Under the pieces are notes generated by a model. It saw only the letters and a program-made list of their open reading frames with translations. It ran no database searches and was not told where the DNA came from. Positions 33,918 through 46,308 of a stretch of DNA of 64,000 nt are shown piece by piece. How positions within the stretch are numbered: position 1 is the stretch's first letter; every line of letters starts with the position of its first letter. A program made the position numbers and the translations under genes. This DNA is from Lycium barbarum (taxonomy: Eukaryota; Streptophyta; Magnoliopsida; Solanales; Solanaceae), in the NCBI RefSeq assembly GCF_019175385.1, contig NC_083348.1, forward strand, positions 1,007,001 to 1,071,000. The letters are read 5' to 3'.

Positions 33918-35727
33918 CTAGTTAATTTATCCGCGCTTTGCGCGGTCTAATACAACATTAGTCAAGAAAGTCATGTAATGAAATTTCTCATTTATCTAAA
34001 ACTTCTTATAATATAAGATGCTTAATTACCAAATTAAAGACAATATATAAGGCAACTGAACAATACATACATTTCGTATGTCGTGAATTTTTTTATTAAT
34101 TTAAAACTATTCCAAGACATATAGAGTACCAAGAGCCTTTGAAAACGAAAAGTATAAGAGAATAAAAAAGTTATTCATAAGAACAATAACACCCAAAATT
34201 AATTAAATGACATCACGGAAAAAGAAGACATGGCAATCGCATATGATATTTCCATTCAAATAAGAAAACAATGGCTTGACAAAAAAGGATAATAATGTTT
34301 GACAATTCATACGTAATTAATTTATATAATTTTTTTACGAAAAAGTCTTGATATATGTATATTGCAAATCACTACTTCTATATCTCAATTAGTTACTCTG
34401 ATCACCAATTATGCAGCTGAAGTAGAAATAAATCTGTATGATGTTAATAACATAATAACATTATAGGAGCCTTAAAACAGTTAGAGATTACCAAAAAAAA
34501 AAAAAAAGGAGGGGGGGGGGGAGCACAATGTTTGTAAGACGTGATTGAGAATTAGTTACTCCATTATTTTAAAAAAGTGAATTGAAAGGAGAGAAAAAAG
34601 GATCAAAAGGATGACTTATTGGAAAAAACATTATTGTCACTATTACTCTCTGCACTTAGCAAGAAATAAGTTCTCACCGATGAATTTCAAAATTTTTGAA
34701 CTTATAATTACAAATAAAAACAGTATACACACATATATACACACACATCATTCCTTTATTATAGAAGTGTTCAAGCATTTGAGGAAAAGGAAAAAAGTGT
34801 ATTACATCACACAAAATACAAATAATAATATTTACATGACGTGTTTGAGATAAATACTCATCATAATTCAATATTTGATTCGTCGATGTCCCTGCAAAAT
34901 AGACATCAAATTGTCTCCAATAAATTTGAAACATAAATAAGAAAACAATTTGCCTCTTTATAAAATTTCTCGGATTTATAATAACAGCCATAACAAATTG
35001 AACATGTCATACTAAAAGTGTTATAATATTGTCGAATTACTACTAACAAAAACACATCACACCATTGTTACTAAAAAATATTGAAGAAGAAATGAAGAAT
35101 TTTACCTGTGATGAGGGGAAAAGAAGACGAAAAGAAGAAGCCAACAAATAGAAATGAGTTCACAGCTAGCCAATACCTGGAAAAGAAAATACTTGCAATG
35201 GTCATTGGATAAAGGCAACGTCGACTTAATCATATGATTAAGTTTTGTATCCATCAACTCATAAAACAAATAGATATCCTTGAAACTACTTGAATGAGTA
35301 GGCATCTTCTCATCCTTCAAAGCAATCCCATTCCCATTTTGCCTTATATGCCGCAAAGCTTCAATTCTTCTTGAAATTTGCACCAAGAAGAAGGAAGTTG
35401 CTGAAGATGCTGGAATTCGCAAAATGCTTAGTTCTTATTTTTTCGGATATTTACTTACCAAAACCAAAACGGTTAGTGATTAAATGATATTATTTAATTC
35501 TGGAAAACAAAAGAACACATGTAACTGATATGATTAAATGACATTATTGATAAACAGATACGTGGGCTTTAGTTCAACATATATCATGTGAGGCTTTTTT
35601 TAAGCCATTTAGTTAATAAATTATGTATAAAAAATCCAAAAAAATGAGAAAAAAGATAAATAGGAATGGTGGTCATAGAGAGGTGTCACATCACCTTGTC
35701 TATGCCTAGCTTTATATTATATATAGA
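33918..35727 (-). mobile_element. Non-autonomous Helitron B carrying a MAPK exon
   Basis: On the minus strand it begins TCTATATATAATATAAAGC at 35727 after host A and ends CTAG at 33918 before host T. A perfect 6-bp-stem hairpin CCGCGC-TTT-GCGCGG (33931-33945) lies 9 nt from CTAG. These are textbook Helitron termini. The 1.8-kb body is AT-rich and lacks Rep or helicase, but holds a captured kinase exon at 35177-35370. Confidence 0.88.
35177..35370 (-). pseudogene. Captured MAP kinase exon fragment
   Basis: Minus-strand translation gives RRIEALRHIR...GIALKDEKMP, then SSSFKDIYLFYELMDTKL and LSNDHCKYFLFQ. This is the kinase N-lobe to hinge region of plant MAP kinases, closest by eye to group C types (IDALRTLRELKLLRH...IALKDVM). 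The match ends at CAG|GTATTGG (35177/35176), a proper splice donor, and plant MAPK genes have an exon boundary after this YFLFQ, so genomic DNA including the intron start was captured. An internal deletion removed part of the segment between the DALR and LLRH positions. No ATP-loop or catalytic loop is present; the fragment cannot encode an active kinase. Confidence 0.85.
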
Positions 35728-36330
35728 TTAATGTTGACGATAGCACCCTGCGAATGCACACTGTAAGAAAATTTCTTCAAAACTAGTGGTCCATGGACAA
35801 GGATATTTTGTAGTTTTCCAGAAGACTTGTCAAAGTAGAAAAGTAAACTAGGAAGATTCTATCAAAATATCCAAACACTGATCATTCAATGGTCCCACAA
35901 GAGAGTAGAGAAGTGACTTGTTATTGAGATTGAACTATGTGTAACGCATACTTTAGAAATTTTCTGCATCTTTTTCTAACAAATTTCCAAGATACTGATG
36001 GTTTTAGTTGTCTGTTCTGCTATTTTCTAACTTGTGAATTAGGCTCAAATTGCGTTGAGTAAGAGCTGTAAAGAGGACTTAAAAAGCATGGCTACAATCT
36101 TTATACAGTATATAATGGATCGAAATATACTTTGGTCAAATATTTAGAGGCCTTAAATTACAACACAAAAAATCTACTTGTAAAGGGAAACAAAATTTTC
36201 AACATGAAAAATGCTATCTTATATTTGTTCACAGCTAATTGCATTGTACCAATTTACAAATTTGGCATAAGTGTTATATTAAGATACAACAGATAACTGG
36301 TTCCTCAAGATTTTGGAAACTTTCTAATCC

Positions 36331-36365
<35 letters not shown>

Positions 36366-36410
36366 ATAGTGGGAGGTATAAAGGCATCAAATTCTAAAAC
36401 ATCTTGCTAA
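35728..36410 (-). repeat. Family R, copy R4
   Basis: Reverse complement of about 8215-8780 in R1: the GTGGTCCATGGACAAGGATA, GGTCCCACAAGAGAG and AGGTATAAAGGCATCAAATT landmarks occur in order. A run of 31 T lies at 36334-36364, at the position where R5 also has a T run. Confidence 0.75.
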
Positions 36411-36461
36411 ACATGGTTTTTTTGCATTTTTTATTTTTGTTTTTTTATCTTTTTCAATCAA

Positions 36462-38419
36462 TCACTATATTTAAGGCCCACAATATATTTATTACATAAA
36501 ATATATTAACCCTACCGTTTTGCCCTTTATCAACCCATTAGCAGCCGTTTCATTCCTTTTGCTTCCCCTAATAAATTCATGATAACGTTTTTTTCATAAA
36601 ACATAAGGCTTCTTCTATGTTATATATAAGTTGCAACGAAGAAGGCTGCCATGATCTTCCTCTTCCAGTTTGTTCTTCCAATTTAAAATTTACATGTGAG
36701 AGTAGGACTATTTTTTTAGTTCTTCCAGCAATCTGAGAGTCATATTATTTACTTTTTGTTGGAATTGTCCTGATTTTCTATATTTTTTTTTTTTTGTAAT
36801 ATTGGTTCGATTTGTTTCGTGATGGATTTTTCTGTCGAAATTTTGTGCTATGACGGGCTTAGATTATTTTGTTATTTTTTCCTTTCACTACCAGCAAAAG
36901 CATGGATACTATGATTCAATTAAATATGCTTCAATTTCTTCTACCATTCATCAGAATTAATATTAGGCATCATAATTTTTCCTGCTTTGTCCGCCTTTCA
37001 ATTATTGTAACAGCACTAATATATTTGAATTTTGGGTTTATAACTTGAGGGACTTTGTATTACAGGTATGATTCGTTGATTATATGATGTTTTAGGTATT
37101 GAAAAATAATGAGTTATAGATGAATTACTTTCTTGATTTGTTCGTTTATTCTCCTTTTCTACTTCATGTGACCTTTGAGTCCAAACATGAAAATTCGCTG
37201 ATTTTTTTTTTCTTTTCTTTCTTCTTCCTTTTTGTTTGGCTTAACACGGTGTTTGTTTCGAGAGTAAAATTTCAAATAAAGAAGTGAAGAAAAAATATAC
37301 TTACTATAAGGATGCTCTGTTTTAATATGTCATGTAGATAATAGTGCTTAAATGAGAAGAAGATGATTTGATATACTATCTTCAAGAAAAGAAGTATTTT
37401 AATTGATTTAGAGGCCAGCCATGTGTGAAGATCAACATGACTATTATGAAGGCGGAAATGAAATAATAAATTATGTAAAGAAAAAAGGAAAGAAGGGAAG
37501 GAAAAAAATTAAAGAAGGAAAATAGTGTATTGATTCGAACATTGAAATTAGTCTCCAAATTTGGTGTCATGCTTTCCTTCTTTGTGTTATTTTCATTTGA
37601 ATTTTGCACAAATATATGTTGTAAATCAAAATCTAACTACCTCATGAAGTTAAATACCAATTTAGGACATGAAACAGCTAAATTACTTATTTACAAACTT
37701 AAGAAAACTAATTTTTCTCTTCTTTTCATTTTAAAAAAAGTGTTTTTTTTTTGCATATAATAATGAAAAAGTAAAAGAGAATTTTTTATTAGTAAAATTA
37801 TCGTTGGTGCTTCAATCAAGAAGTATAATCTCACAAGGTGGATATAAATTTCTTTATTATGGCGTAGAGATCTAAATTTCAAAACACTACAATGTTTACC
37901 TCAATAATCTTGGAAATTGTAAAAATAAAGACCCATTTTATTATTGAACGGTACAACTGAATAATGAATGCTAGAGTATATGCGGGTACATGACATCGGG
38001 TGGGACACAAAAAGCAAAAAAAAACAATCATTGAATGGAGTACACTAGAATATGTAACTAAATAAAATTATTGAGTAAACTATCCAGAGCAATCAGTAAA
38101 AGAATAAAAAAAACTTTCAAGGATGAGCGACAACACAATTTTTTTTCTATGTATGATTAGGTTAGTTGCTCTACTATTGGAGTTTGTTAATGGTTTTACT
38201 TGTAAAGTACATATGTTTTGATTTTAATGTCATTGTTATTGCCTTCCTATTATAAATTGTATGTCTCTGTTGAAGCAAACTAAAAAGGAGTTATAGAATT
38301 AATATATGTATGAAGTTTTTATATCATTTTTATCTTGAGTAATTTTATAAAAAGAAAATTGTTAATTAAATTCACTAATTTCTTTTTATTATCACGCGAA
38401 GCGCTGCCAAATTTACTAG
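36462..38419 (+). mobile_element. Probable non-autonomous Helitron C
   Basis: A candidate 5' end TCACTATATTTAAGG after A at 36461 pairs with a candidate 3' end CTAG (38416-38419) followed by T. A short hairpin around GCGAAGCGC lies 13 nt before CTAG. The stem is only 3 bp, so this end is degraded. No protein is recognised inside. The 3' boundary is supported by the start of repeat D1 immediately beyond it; the 5' boundary is weaker. Confidence 0.45.
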
Positions 38420-39673
38420 TTTCTAAAATAAATTGAGCTTAATGGTGAGTATTTTAATATATGAATTAACTATTTGCATTAAACAAATGCAAAACCGTGT
38501 GGCTTCAATATTTGATTTCTTAAGTCTAATCTAAACGCTAAGCCCCAGAAATTTGATTAAGAATTCAAAGCAAAAACTACAGCTGGAGTTTGAGCTTTGA
38601 GTCATTAACTTTCATTATGTTGTGCGATCTAAAATTTCCTTCATTATAACAAAGAAATTCCCGAGGATCAATGGTGTACGATCTAAAAATTTTGGGGGAT
38701 AATAATGGATTTAACCGATCATTTAATCATTCTTCGCTTTTATACTGTACTTTTATTTGCGATAAGTAGTGGGGAGCCACTTTTGTTCGAATTATGTCGA
38801 CTAACATATCCCTTCATCGAAAACTTACATTGTATAGTTAGATCAATTTTTTTTTTACTGTATCTATTAAACATTGAATCTCCTTGGCTTCTTCGCGTAT
38901 TTGTTTTTTAATATTTTGAATCTCTTTAGTGAAATTTTGATTCCACCACTGACGTTAGCACCTCAAATAAAATAGTAATTAACTACGAAATTCGTTGTTA
39001 AGTACCTTATTGCTAGCATATATATATATATATTCAAAAAAATCGTCACTAAATAAGATTGACAACGAATTTTGTTACTTAGAGACAAGAGTTATCCGTT
39101 ACTAATTTGTTTTTTTAATGCAAGGTTCGTCAATTATAACTTGCGCATAACCCACGCATCATGTGTTACACTCTTTTCATTAGATCAAAGTCGTGGGCTA
39201 ATCTCCATGTAATTCCATCGCTTGAGAATTAAAATATCTTTTAGCATATTGTTATTATATGAATAGATTACCGTCCAACCTAGTTTTTGTCTTCTTCATC
39301 ATTTAATTTGAATTGATTAGTGTGTTAATTAGTTGATGCTGAACTGGCATTGTTTGGTTTTAAAAGTATAAAAACCTGCAATTTGGCCATCAATGTCTTA
39401 CAAGCAAATGAGTCGTATTCAATGCACTGCTCCCACCACCTACTTTACAGTTTATTTTATTTATTATATATCCCCCCCATATATTGAGGAATAATTTCAT
39501 TTTTTCCTATATAAAATGCAGGCACCTCTCTCTACTTTCTCATTTCTCATTCCCTTGATAAGAAGTTTTCGAGAGATAGTTGCACACAATTTGAAACTCG
39601 AGGAATAATAACCTCATCCTTTTATCCTTCTTTAGATATCAAGTTATTCGTCGGCAACAAAATAATTTAAATT
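38420..39673 (+). repeat. Dispersed duplication D1
   Basis: About 1.25 kb aligned in direct orientation to 45045-46308, with scattered differences and small indels. Near its right end it has a promoter-like TCCTATATAAAATGC (39507) followed by a CT-rich leader, as if it once preceded a gene. No coding sequence remains. Confidence 0.8.
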
Positions 39674-39789
39674 AGTTGAGTTGGTCGTTTGAATTCTCAC
39701 AACTATCTATTTCCATTTTAAATTTATCTTAGACCAACACTATACAAAACAAAAATCAGAAGTAATTGAAGTTTTCTATAATTTTTTTA

Positions 39790-40186
39790 CTAGCATAAAT
39801 CTCCTAAAGACTTCCGGAAAGCATAAGACCTAAATGTAATTTGACTACCATTGGCAGATGAAACAATTCGTCTCATTTAGTGACAAAATTTTCATAATTG
39901 CAGTCTTCAATGACTGCCGGAACAATTAGGTTGAGAATATATAAATGTAAAAATAATCAACGTATACCAGATCATCATACAACTAATGCATTGCATTGTA
40001 TGTGATGTGAATTTAATGAGAGCAGTGGAAGAGACTCAATTTATTATGAATTAATTTTACATTTTAAATTTGTAATTAATATTAAAGGAGAAATTTATTT
40101 TTGGAGGGTAAAAATATCATTCTATATTTTATGGGCATTTTAGTAATTCAACTTTGCACTTTGGAGTTTCCCACTTTTAGTATAGA
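39790..40186 (-). mobile_element. Probable small Helitron D
   Basis: On the minus strand it starts TCTATACTAAAAGTGGG at 40186 after host A, a clear Helitron-type 5' end. A CTAG at 39790-39793 with a TTCCGGAA palindrome about 15 nt before it could be the 3' end, giving a 397-bp element. The 5' end is well supported, the 3' end less so. Confidence 0.45.
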
Positions 40187-40690
40187 TAATATAATATGAT
40201 TAGTGGTCTATGGACGAGCTGTAGCTTCTTACAATTTTCCGACATATTGAAGGATTTACTCGTATATCCTGTCGTTTTCCATCTTATTCTCCACAAGACT
40301 TTTCAAATGATAGAGAAAAAGATATTAAACTAGGGAAAATCCAATTCATACACTGATTATTCAATGGTCCCCAAAAAAAATTAGAAATGTGAACCTTAGA
40401 CAAATTTCTCCTACATAAATTTTCTTGTCCACATATACACAGGACCAAATTTGTTGTCTTTAATACTGAACCATGTGTAACACAAAGCAAAAAATGGTAT
40501 CTTATTGTTGTTCACTACAACTCAATGATACCGACTTACAAATTTGGCGTAAGCATTACATTTAGATGCAGCATGATAATCATTTGTTCCTTTAATAACT
40601 TGACTAGTCTCTTTTTTTTTTTTTTTGGATAGTGGGAGGTATAAAGGCATCAAATTCTAAAACAGCCTGCTAAACGTATACATATACTTG
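40187..40690 (-). repeat. Family R, copy R5
   Basis: Same order and orientation as R4: AGTGGTCTATGGACGAG, CACAAGACTTTTCAAATG, AATGGTCCCC, a T run (40613-40628) and AGGTATAAAGGCATCAAATT. Confidence 0.75.
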
Positions 40691-41332
40691 ATTCTTAGTT
40701 TAAAGACTAATAAATGTTGGTTTGTGTTATCTGTTATAAAATTGAATGATTTAAAGTTGAAGGTCCACAATATTTGCACTTGTGGATTATACATGTCTAT
40801 TTCAAGCTTAAATGTTGTTACAGAGTCGGAACTAGGATTTTAAGTTTATGGTTTAGACTCGAAATTCTACCACTTCCCATCTATCCCGACTTTCGGACTC
40901 CTTTTTGGATTTAACTCATATCCTGAAATGAAAAACAAAGTGATCTTGTACTACTTAACTTGAGTTGAAATAGAATATATATTGGGTAACTTTCGTTTAT
41001 GTCCCTTCAGCAAAACCTAGTTACCGGAAGTAGCCCAGATACACAAAAGCTATAAACCGATATGTATATTAAATGTATAATATATGTATAACATATGTAT
41101 AATTAAGTATAATACACAAAACTATTTGTCAGCCATGTTTTAAACTAGATCGCCCAAAGATATTGAGCTGTAATTTTTCCATTTAAATTTCCTTTTCTTT
41201 AATCATTGTTTAGTTGACGGACAACTTATATTGGAGTTCTTTTTCCACCCCGTGGTTATTAAGGAGGAAACTGCTTTCTACGAAAAATTTCTTGATATTG
41301 TTTATGATTATTTAGGCAAAATAGAATATACA
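40691..41332. other. AT-rich, no gene seen
   Basis: 40845-40930 (AGAGTCGGAACTAGGATTTTAAG) resembles the body of a Solanaceae SINE-like repeat, but ends are not definable. 41060-41110 has repeated ATATGTATA words. Confidence 0.4.
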
Positions 41333-41465
41333 ACAAACAACAACATATCTAGTTGTAAGCCCACAAGTGGGGTCTGGGGAGGGTGGTGTGTTCGCAGCCT
41401 TACCCCTACCATGTGAAGGTAGAGAGGTTGTTTCCGATAGACCCTCAACTCAAGTAAGGCAAAAT
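41333..41465 (-). mobile_element. TS/SolS-type SINE fragment
   Basis: Minus strand reads GGGTCTATCGGAAACAACC, then CTCTCTACCTTCACATGG, AGGGGTAAGGCTGCG and a terminal GTTGTTGTTTGTTG. This is the body and (TTG)n tail typical of the tobacco TS family of tRNA-derived SINEs. The 5' tRNA head seems absent. A (TA) run (41467-41486) abuts it. Confidence 0.75.
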
Positions 41466-42321
41466 AATATATATATATATATATATCTGCCTATATCAAT
41501 TTACAAAATTCACCCCTTAAAAATTTACATTGACTTAGTGATTTTTTAACACATATGGAGTCTAAACCTGCCCCTGTCTGCCTGTGTGTCCCTACATTGT
41601 TATGTTTAGCCAGGTAGACGGGACAAAAAAATAATTTTAAAATCACCATAAATTGGCAACAATATCTTGCACCTGGTATCTGTCATAATTTTTGTTCATC
41701 GGATAATTGTATGCTAGACAATTTGAACTAGAGTTCAAAGGAACTTTTTCCACTATTGAGTTGTCTAAAGATAACTATAGGTGACTCTTCATAATAAGCG
41801 AAATTAATAACTTGAAAATCAAGGTAAACAAAACATGTTAAATTATACTGATAGTGGACTTTATGCTATAAGTATATAGAAGTTAAATTCGTTCAAATAT
41901 GAAGGGAGTTAAGAAAAGTTTGTAAAATATATTAGAGTACCTGGCTTGAATGCCATTTGGAAAGATAATTTACACCAGTTGGCTCATATATGATCCAATA
42001 CAACTAAAATCATTTGGTGAAGATAAGAAGCTCTTTTTTGTGTTTTGGCTTCCCAATCGGTGTCCTATATCTATTTTGAGGCCCGACTAATTCCTAGTTA
42101 TGTGGCATAGTACCTAGGAAGCGCTTCCTATCAGGATTTGTTTTTCATTTTTCAAGTTCGAACACCCTACCAGCTGGTTAAAAATGGATGAATTAGGGAT
42201 TATATTCATCTCATCAAAATTGTTATTGGTAAGATAGAAAGATCTTGAACTAGATCGATGTCTTGTTCTGCATTTGCCCAATTGATGTTGCAAATGGACT
42301 TTTCCAATAGCCTAATACTAG

Positions 42322-42575
42322 GTCATTTGCACTTTAGTCCCCATTTAGTGTTGGTCTTTAAATTTCCCTCCTCAAGAGAAATAAAGTTTTCACGGGGCAT
42401 AAGTTTGTATTTTTGCATGATAATATTTCACAAGTTATATCCCGCGCCCTTAAAGAACTTATGCCTCGTTAGGCATAGGTTCGGTTTTGAAGGGCAAAAG
42501 TTATAGGCCATCAAATTCAAAGAGCAAAAATAAAAGACCAGCCCATTTGAAGGACAAACTGTGCAATTCTTCCCT
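42322..42575. mobile_element. Foldback element 1
   Basis: The left part (GGTCATTTGCACTTTAGTCC ... TTGGTCTTTAAATTT) and the right part (AAAGACCAGCCCATTTGAAG ... GTGCAATTC) are imperfect inverted repeats. It is the same family as its neighbour at 42608-43030. Confidence 0.6.
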
Positions 42576-42607
42576 AATACTTGACCATATATTGTTGTAT
42601 GAAAAAG

Positions 42608-43030
42608 GGTCATTTGCACGATTGGCCTTCAAAGGCAATTGGTCTTTAATTTTTGCCCCTCAAATTGTTGGTCCTTAGTTTTGCCCTTCGCCTAATACCT
42701 CGAAGTTCTGGGTTCGAATCCCCACTCAGTAAGAAAACAAAAAAAAAAATTCACAAGGCAGTGGTTAGCAAAATTAGGCCTATTCGGGCAAAAGTTAGAC
42801 CCTCAGGAGGACTTTTATCAAAAATTAGGCCTTAAGGCAGACTTTTGCCCAAAATCTGTCCAATAAGTTTGAATTCAAAACTCTGCTTTGCGATTTGTTT
42901 TTTTAATTTTTGACTGAGCGAGGTTTGAATTCGGAACACATAAATTCTTAGGCGAATGGAAAAAATTAAGGACTAACAATTTGAGGGTCAAAAATTAAAG
43001 ACCAGTGCCTTTGAAGAACATTCCGCACAA
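42608..43030. mobile_element. Foldback element 2 with ~115-bp inverted ends
   Basis: The left arm runs from GTCATTTGCACGATTGGCC through TTGGTCTTTAATTTTTGCCCC to a GGTTCGAATCCCC phrase; the right arm is its inverted copy (AACAATTTGAGGGTCAAAAA, AAAGACCAGTGCCTTTGAAG). The core repeats 'AAATTAGGCCT' words. The GGTTCGAATCC phrase looks like a tRNA B box but has no matching A box or clover-leaf. Confidence 0.75.
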
Positions 43031-43647
43031 AATAATGTATGAAAAATCAAGTTGCTAGAACTTAATGGGTTTTTAGATGTTGCTAAAAGAAGCCCAGGCC
43101 ACATTTATCAAGATTCAGCCCACCTGTGAGGCCTATGTAAATGCCAAAGAAACAAAATGATCTAAAATGGCATGAGTACCCCCTAAGCCTAAACTTTAGT
43201 CGGATTCTAAATTACACACCGATCTTTATAAGGGTCATATTATGCCTTGAAATTTTTCGGGTCATAAACAACTATCCATCACAATAGCTCTGGAATGCAC
43301 AATCTGACTCGGATATCATTATCTTTGTGGGGATTTTATCATCCCTGAACTTTTCAAACATGTATTCGTTGGAATAATCAAGGTGCGCGCAGACTGGCTC
43401 AGACATCACAATCAATTTGCAATTATTAATTGAAACCATTTTTAGGTTCAGTTCTTATTCTCTATCTATCAAGAATGTACAAAATACTTTAGATTTTTTT
43501 TTTTTTTTGAGAAAAAAAAAACTCAAGTCCTGTAGATATTTAAAAGGAATCTTCTCAAGTGCTCTCAAATATACAAGTTGAATGATGGCTTATGATATTT
43601 TTTTCAGTTGAGGAATCCAATAATTGTTATTGTGATTGCCAACAATA
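43031..43647. other. Intergenic, no gene seen
   Basis: 43160-43440 resembles the 'TACCCCCTAA' dispersed repeat near 28100. Otherwise AT-rich. Confidence 0.4.
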
Positions 43648-44333
43648 TGAGTGTTTACCCCGAATTTTGGTAATAATTAAATTTGTAAGTGAGGTATAGG
43701 ATATGGGGATGAACTTTAATCTATTTGGTTGGCGTGAAGTGTCAATGGATTTGTTTGTAGCTATATCTATATGTATAGGTGCTTGCGTTATATGTATGTG
43801 TGCAATGATTGATGATTTATGCCAAATATATTGAGTAATATTAAAAGGATAAGCAAGCTAAGGAAGAACACCACAAAATCCGGACCAATATCTTGAGAGA
43901 GAGAGAGCTTTTATATGTTTTATGATTACAATGTTGAGATATGAAAAAGAAGCTAACCTAAAAAAGGGGAGGAATGTCTTCTATTTATACGTATGCTTTA
44001 TGGGCCATCAATACAATACAAAAGCCTTTATGAATAAAAAACCCTAAAAAAGATAAGGTATTACCATACGGTCTGACACCCGTACGGTCATCAGTGCAAA
44101 TAGCAGAATGGTTTCATGACGCGTGGCAACCCCACAACCGGTTATCCGGACCAACGGACACGTTGATTTAGGCTCGGTCTATCCGGACCAACGAACACGT
44201 TTATCTCGTCTCGGGTCAATTACATCCGGTACGACACCCCCGGTGTGAAGAAAAGATCGAACATGCTCGTGCTCATTTGGACTTATCCTCGCTCCGGTCT
44301 CACCGGTCACACATTGACCCGATTTTTACCGTA
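43648..44333 (+). mobile_element. LTR-like fragment TGAGTGTTTACCCC...
   Basis: Starts TGAGTGTTTACCCCGAATTTTGG, a style of LTR start, contains a TATA-like TCTATTTATACG at 43979 and ends near GATTTTTACCGTA. A duplicated phrase ATCCGGACCAACG(G/A)ACACG lies at 44145-44200. Moderately GC-rich relative to its surroundings. No target duplication found. Confidence 0.5.
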
Positions 44334-45044
44334 GGAGTTGTTACCTCTTCAAGTTGTCACATATAGTTGCAATTGCAAATTCATTTCACAATGCTGAGTA
44401 CATCTAGTATATGCTATATATTTGATACATATCAAAACTACTTGCCAAAAAAAAAAGATGTATCAAAAGTTTAAGTCATGAAAGAGATCAAGAAAAATTT
44501 AAGATGAAAAAGGAAAATCTTGAAATTTTCTTTTTAGTTAAAAGAATTTTGCCCATGTGAGCTTATTCACATTATCAGTCTCAAATTCTGGAAAATAACA
44601 AGGGTTACAGTAGCCTAGTAACTACTATGTAAAACTAGCTAGTATTTATGATGAATTTTTTCAATACAAAACACCGTTACTGAAGATTTAACAATTTATA
44701 ATCGATCAATTTGGATTACGATTTAGTTATTGTAGCATTTGCTTTAAAAAAAAAACAGACAAGTGAAGTAATCTCGTAAAGATTGCACCCCAACTCCCGT
44801 GCCATATAGTGATATGAAACTATAATTTTAGCTAATTAAATTATTTCTGTATATAAATATAATATATTATTTTCCCATACCATCCAATCTTTATTTCAAA
44901 AAAACTAAAAAAATCGCATATAAACAGTGAATCTGGTCTTGCAAATGTCCTAATTCAACCACCCCCATTTGACCAGATCACATATGCCTTCTTTTTTTCC
45001 TATCTACAGGTTGTTCTATTTATATTATCTTCGAAATTTTCTAA
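44334..45044. other. AT-rich, no gene seen
   Basis: No open frame or terminal repeats that I can support. Confidence 0.4.
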
Positions 45045-46308
45045 AATAAAGTGAGCTTAATGATGAGTATTTCAATATATGAATTAGCTATTTGTATTAA
45101 ACAAATGCAAAACCGTGTGGCTTCAATATTTGATTTCTTAAGTCTAATCCAAACGCTAAGCGCCAGAAATTTGATTAAGAATTCAAAGTAAAAACCACAG
45201 CTGGAGTTTGAGCTTTGAGTCATTAACTTTCATTATGTAAGGGAGAAATTGTCGAGGTTAAATGGTGTACGATCTAAAATTTCCTTCATTATAACAAAGA
45301 AATTCCCGAGGATCAATGGTGTACGATCTAAAATTTTGGGGATAATAATGGATTTAACCCATCCTTTAATCCTTCTCCGCTTTTATACCGTACTTTTATT
45401 TATGACAAGTAGCGGGGGAGCCACTTTTGTCCTAATTTTATCGAATTGACATCCCTTCATCAAAAAATTACACTGTGTGGAGTGTAGATAGGTTAATTTT
45501 TTTATTGTATATATTAAATGTTGAATCTCCTTGGCTTCTTCCCACATATTTTTTTTTTATATATTTTGAATCTTTTTTAGTGAAAATCTTGACTCCACCT
45601 CTGACGTCAGCACTTCAAACAAAATAGTAATTAACTATGAAATTCGTTGCTAAATAGCCCATTGCTAACATATTTTTTCAAAAAAAAAAAAAAAAAACTG
45701 TCACTGAATAAGATACAAATTATTATTTAGAGACAAATGTTATCCGTTACTAATTTGTTTTTTTAATGCAAGGTTCGTCAATTATAACTTGCGCATAACC
45801 CACTCATCATGTGTTACACTCTTTTCATTGGATCAAAATCATGGGCTAATCTCCATGTAGTTTCCATTGCTTGAGAATTAAAATATCTTTAGCATATTAT
45901 TATTATATGAATAGATTACCGTCCAACCTAGTTTTTGTCTTCTTCATCATTTAATTTGAATTGATTAGTGTGTTAATTAGTTGATGCTGAACTGGCATTG
46001 GTTGGTTTTAAAAGTATTAAAACCTGCAATTTGGCTATCAATCTATTACAGGCAAATGACTCGTTTCAATGCACTGCTCCCACCACCTACTTTACAGTTT
46101 ATTTTATTTTATTATATATCTCCATAGATTGAGGAATAATTTCCTTTTTCCTATAACAAATGCATGAAGCTCTTTCTACCTTCTCATTCACTTAATAAGA
46201 AATTCTCCATAGATAATTGCATACGATTTGAAACTCGGTGAATAATAACCTATCGTTTTATCCTTCTTTAGATATCAGGTAATTCGTCCGCAACAAAATA
46301 ATTTAAAA
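45045..46308 (+). repeat. Dispersed duplication D2
   Basis: Second copy of the 38420-39673 repeat. It carries an extra ~60-bp internal duplication around 45250-45345 (GGTGTACGATCTAAAATTT twice). Its left flank is not shared with D1, consistent with Helitron C lying against D1. Confidence 0.8.

Noticed and set aside
42709..42722. GGTTCGAATCCCC as a tRNA gene
   Set aside because: Only a B-box-like phrase; no A box, no acceptor or anticodon stems. It lies in the arm of a foldback element.
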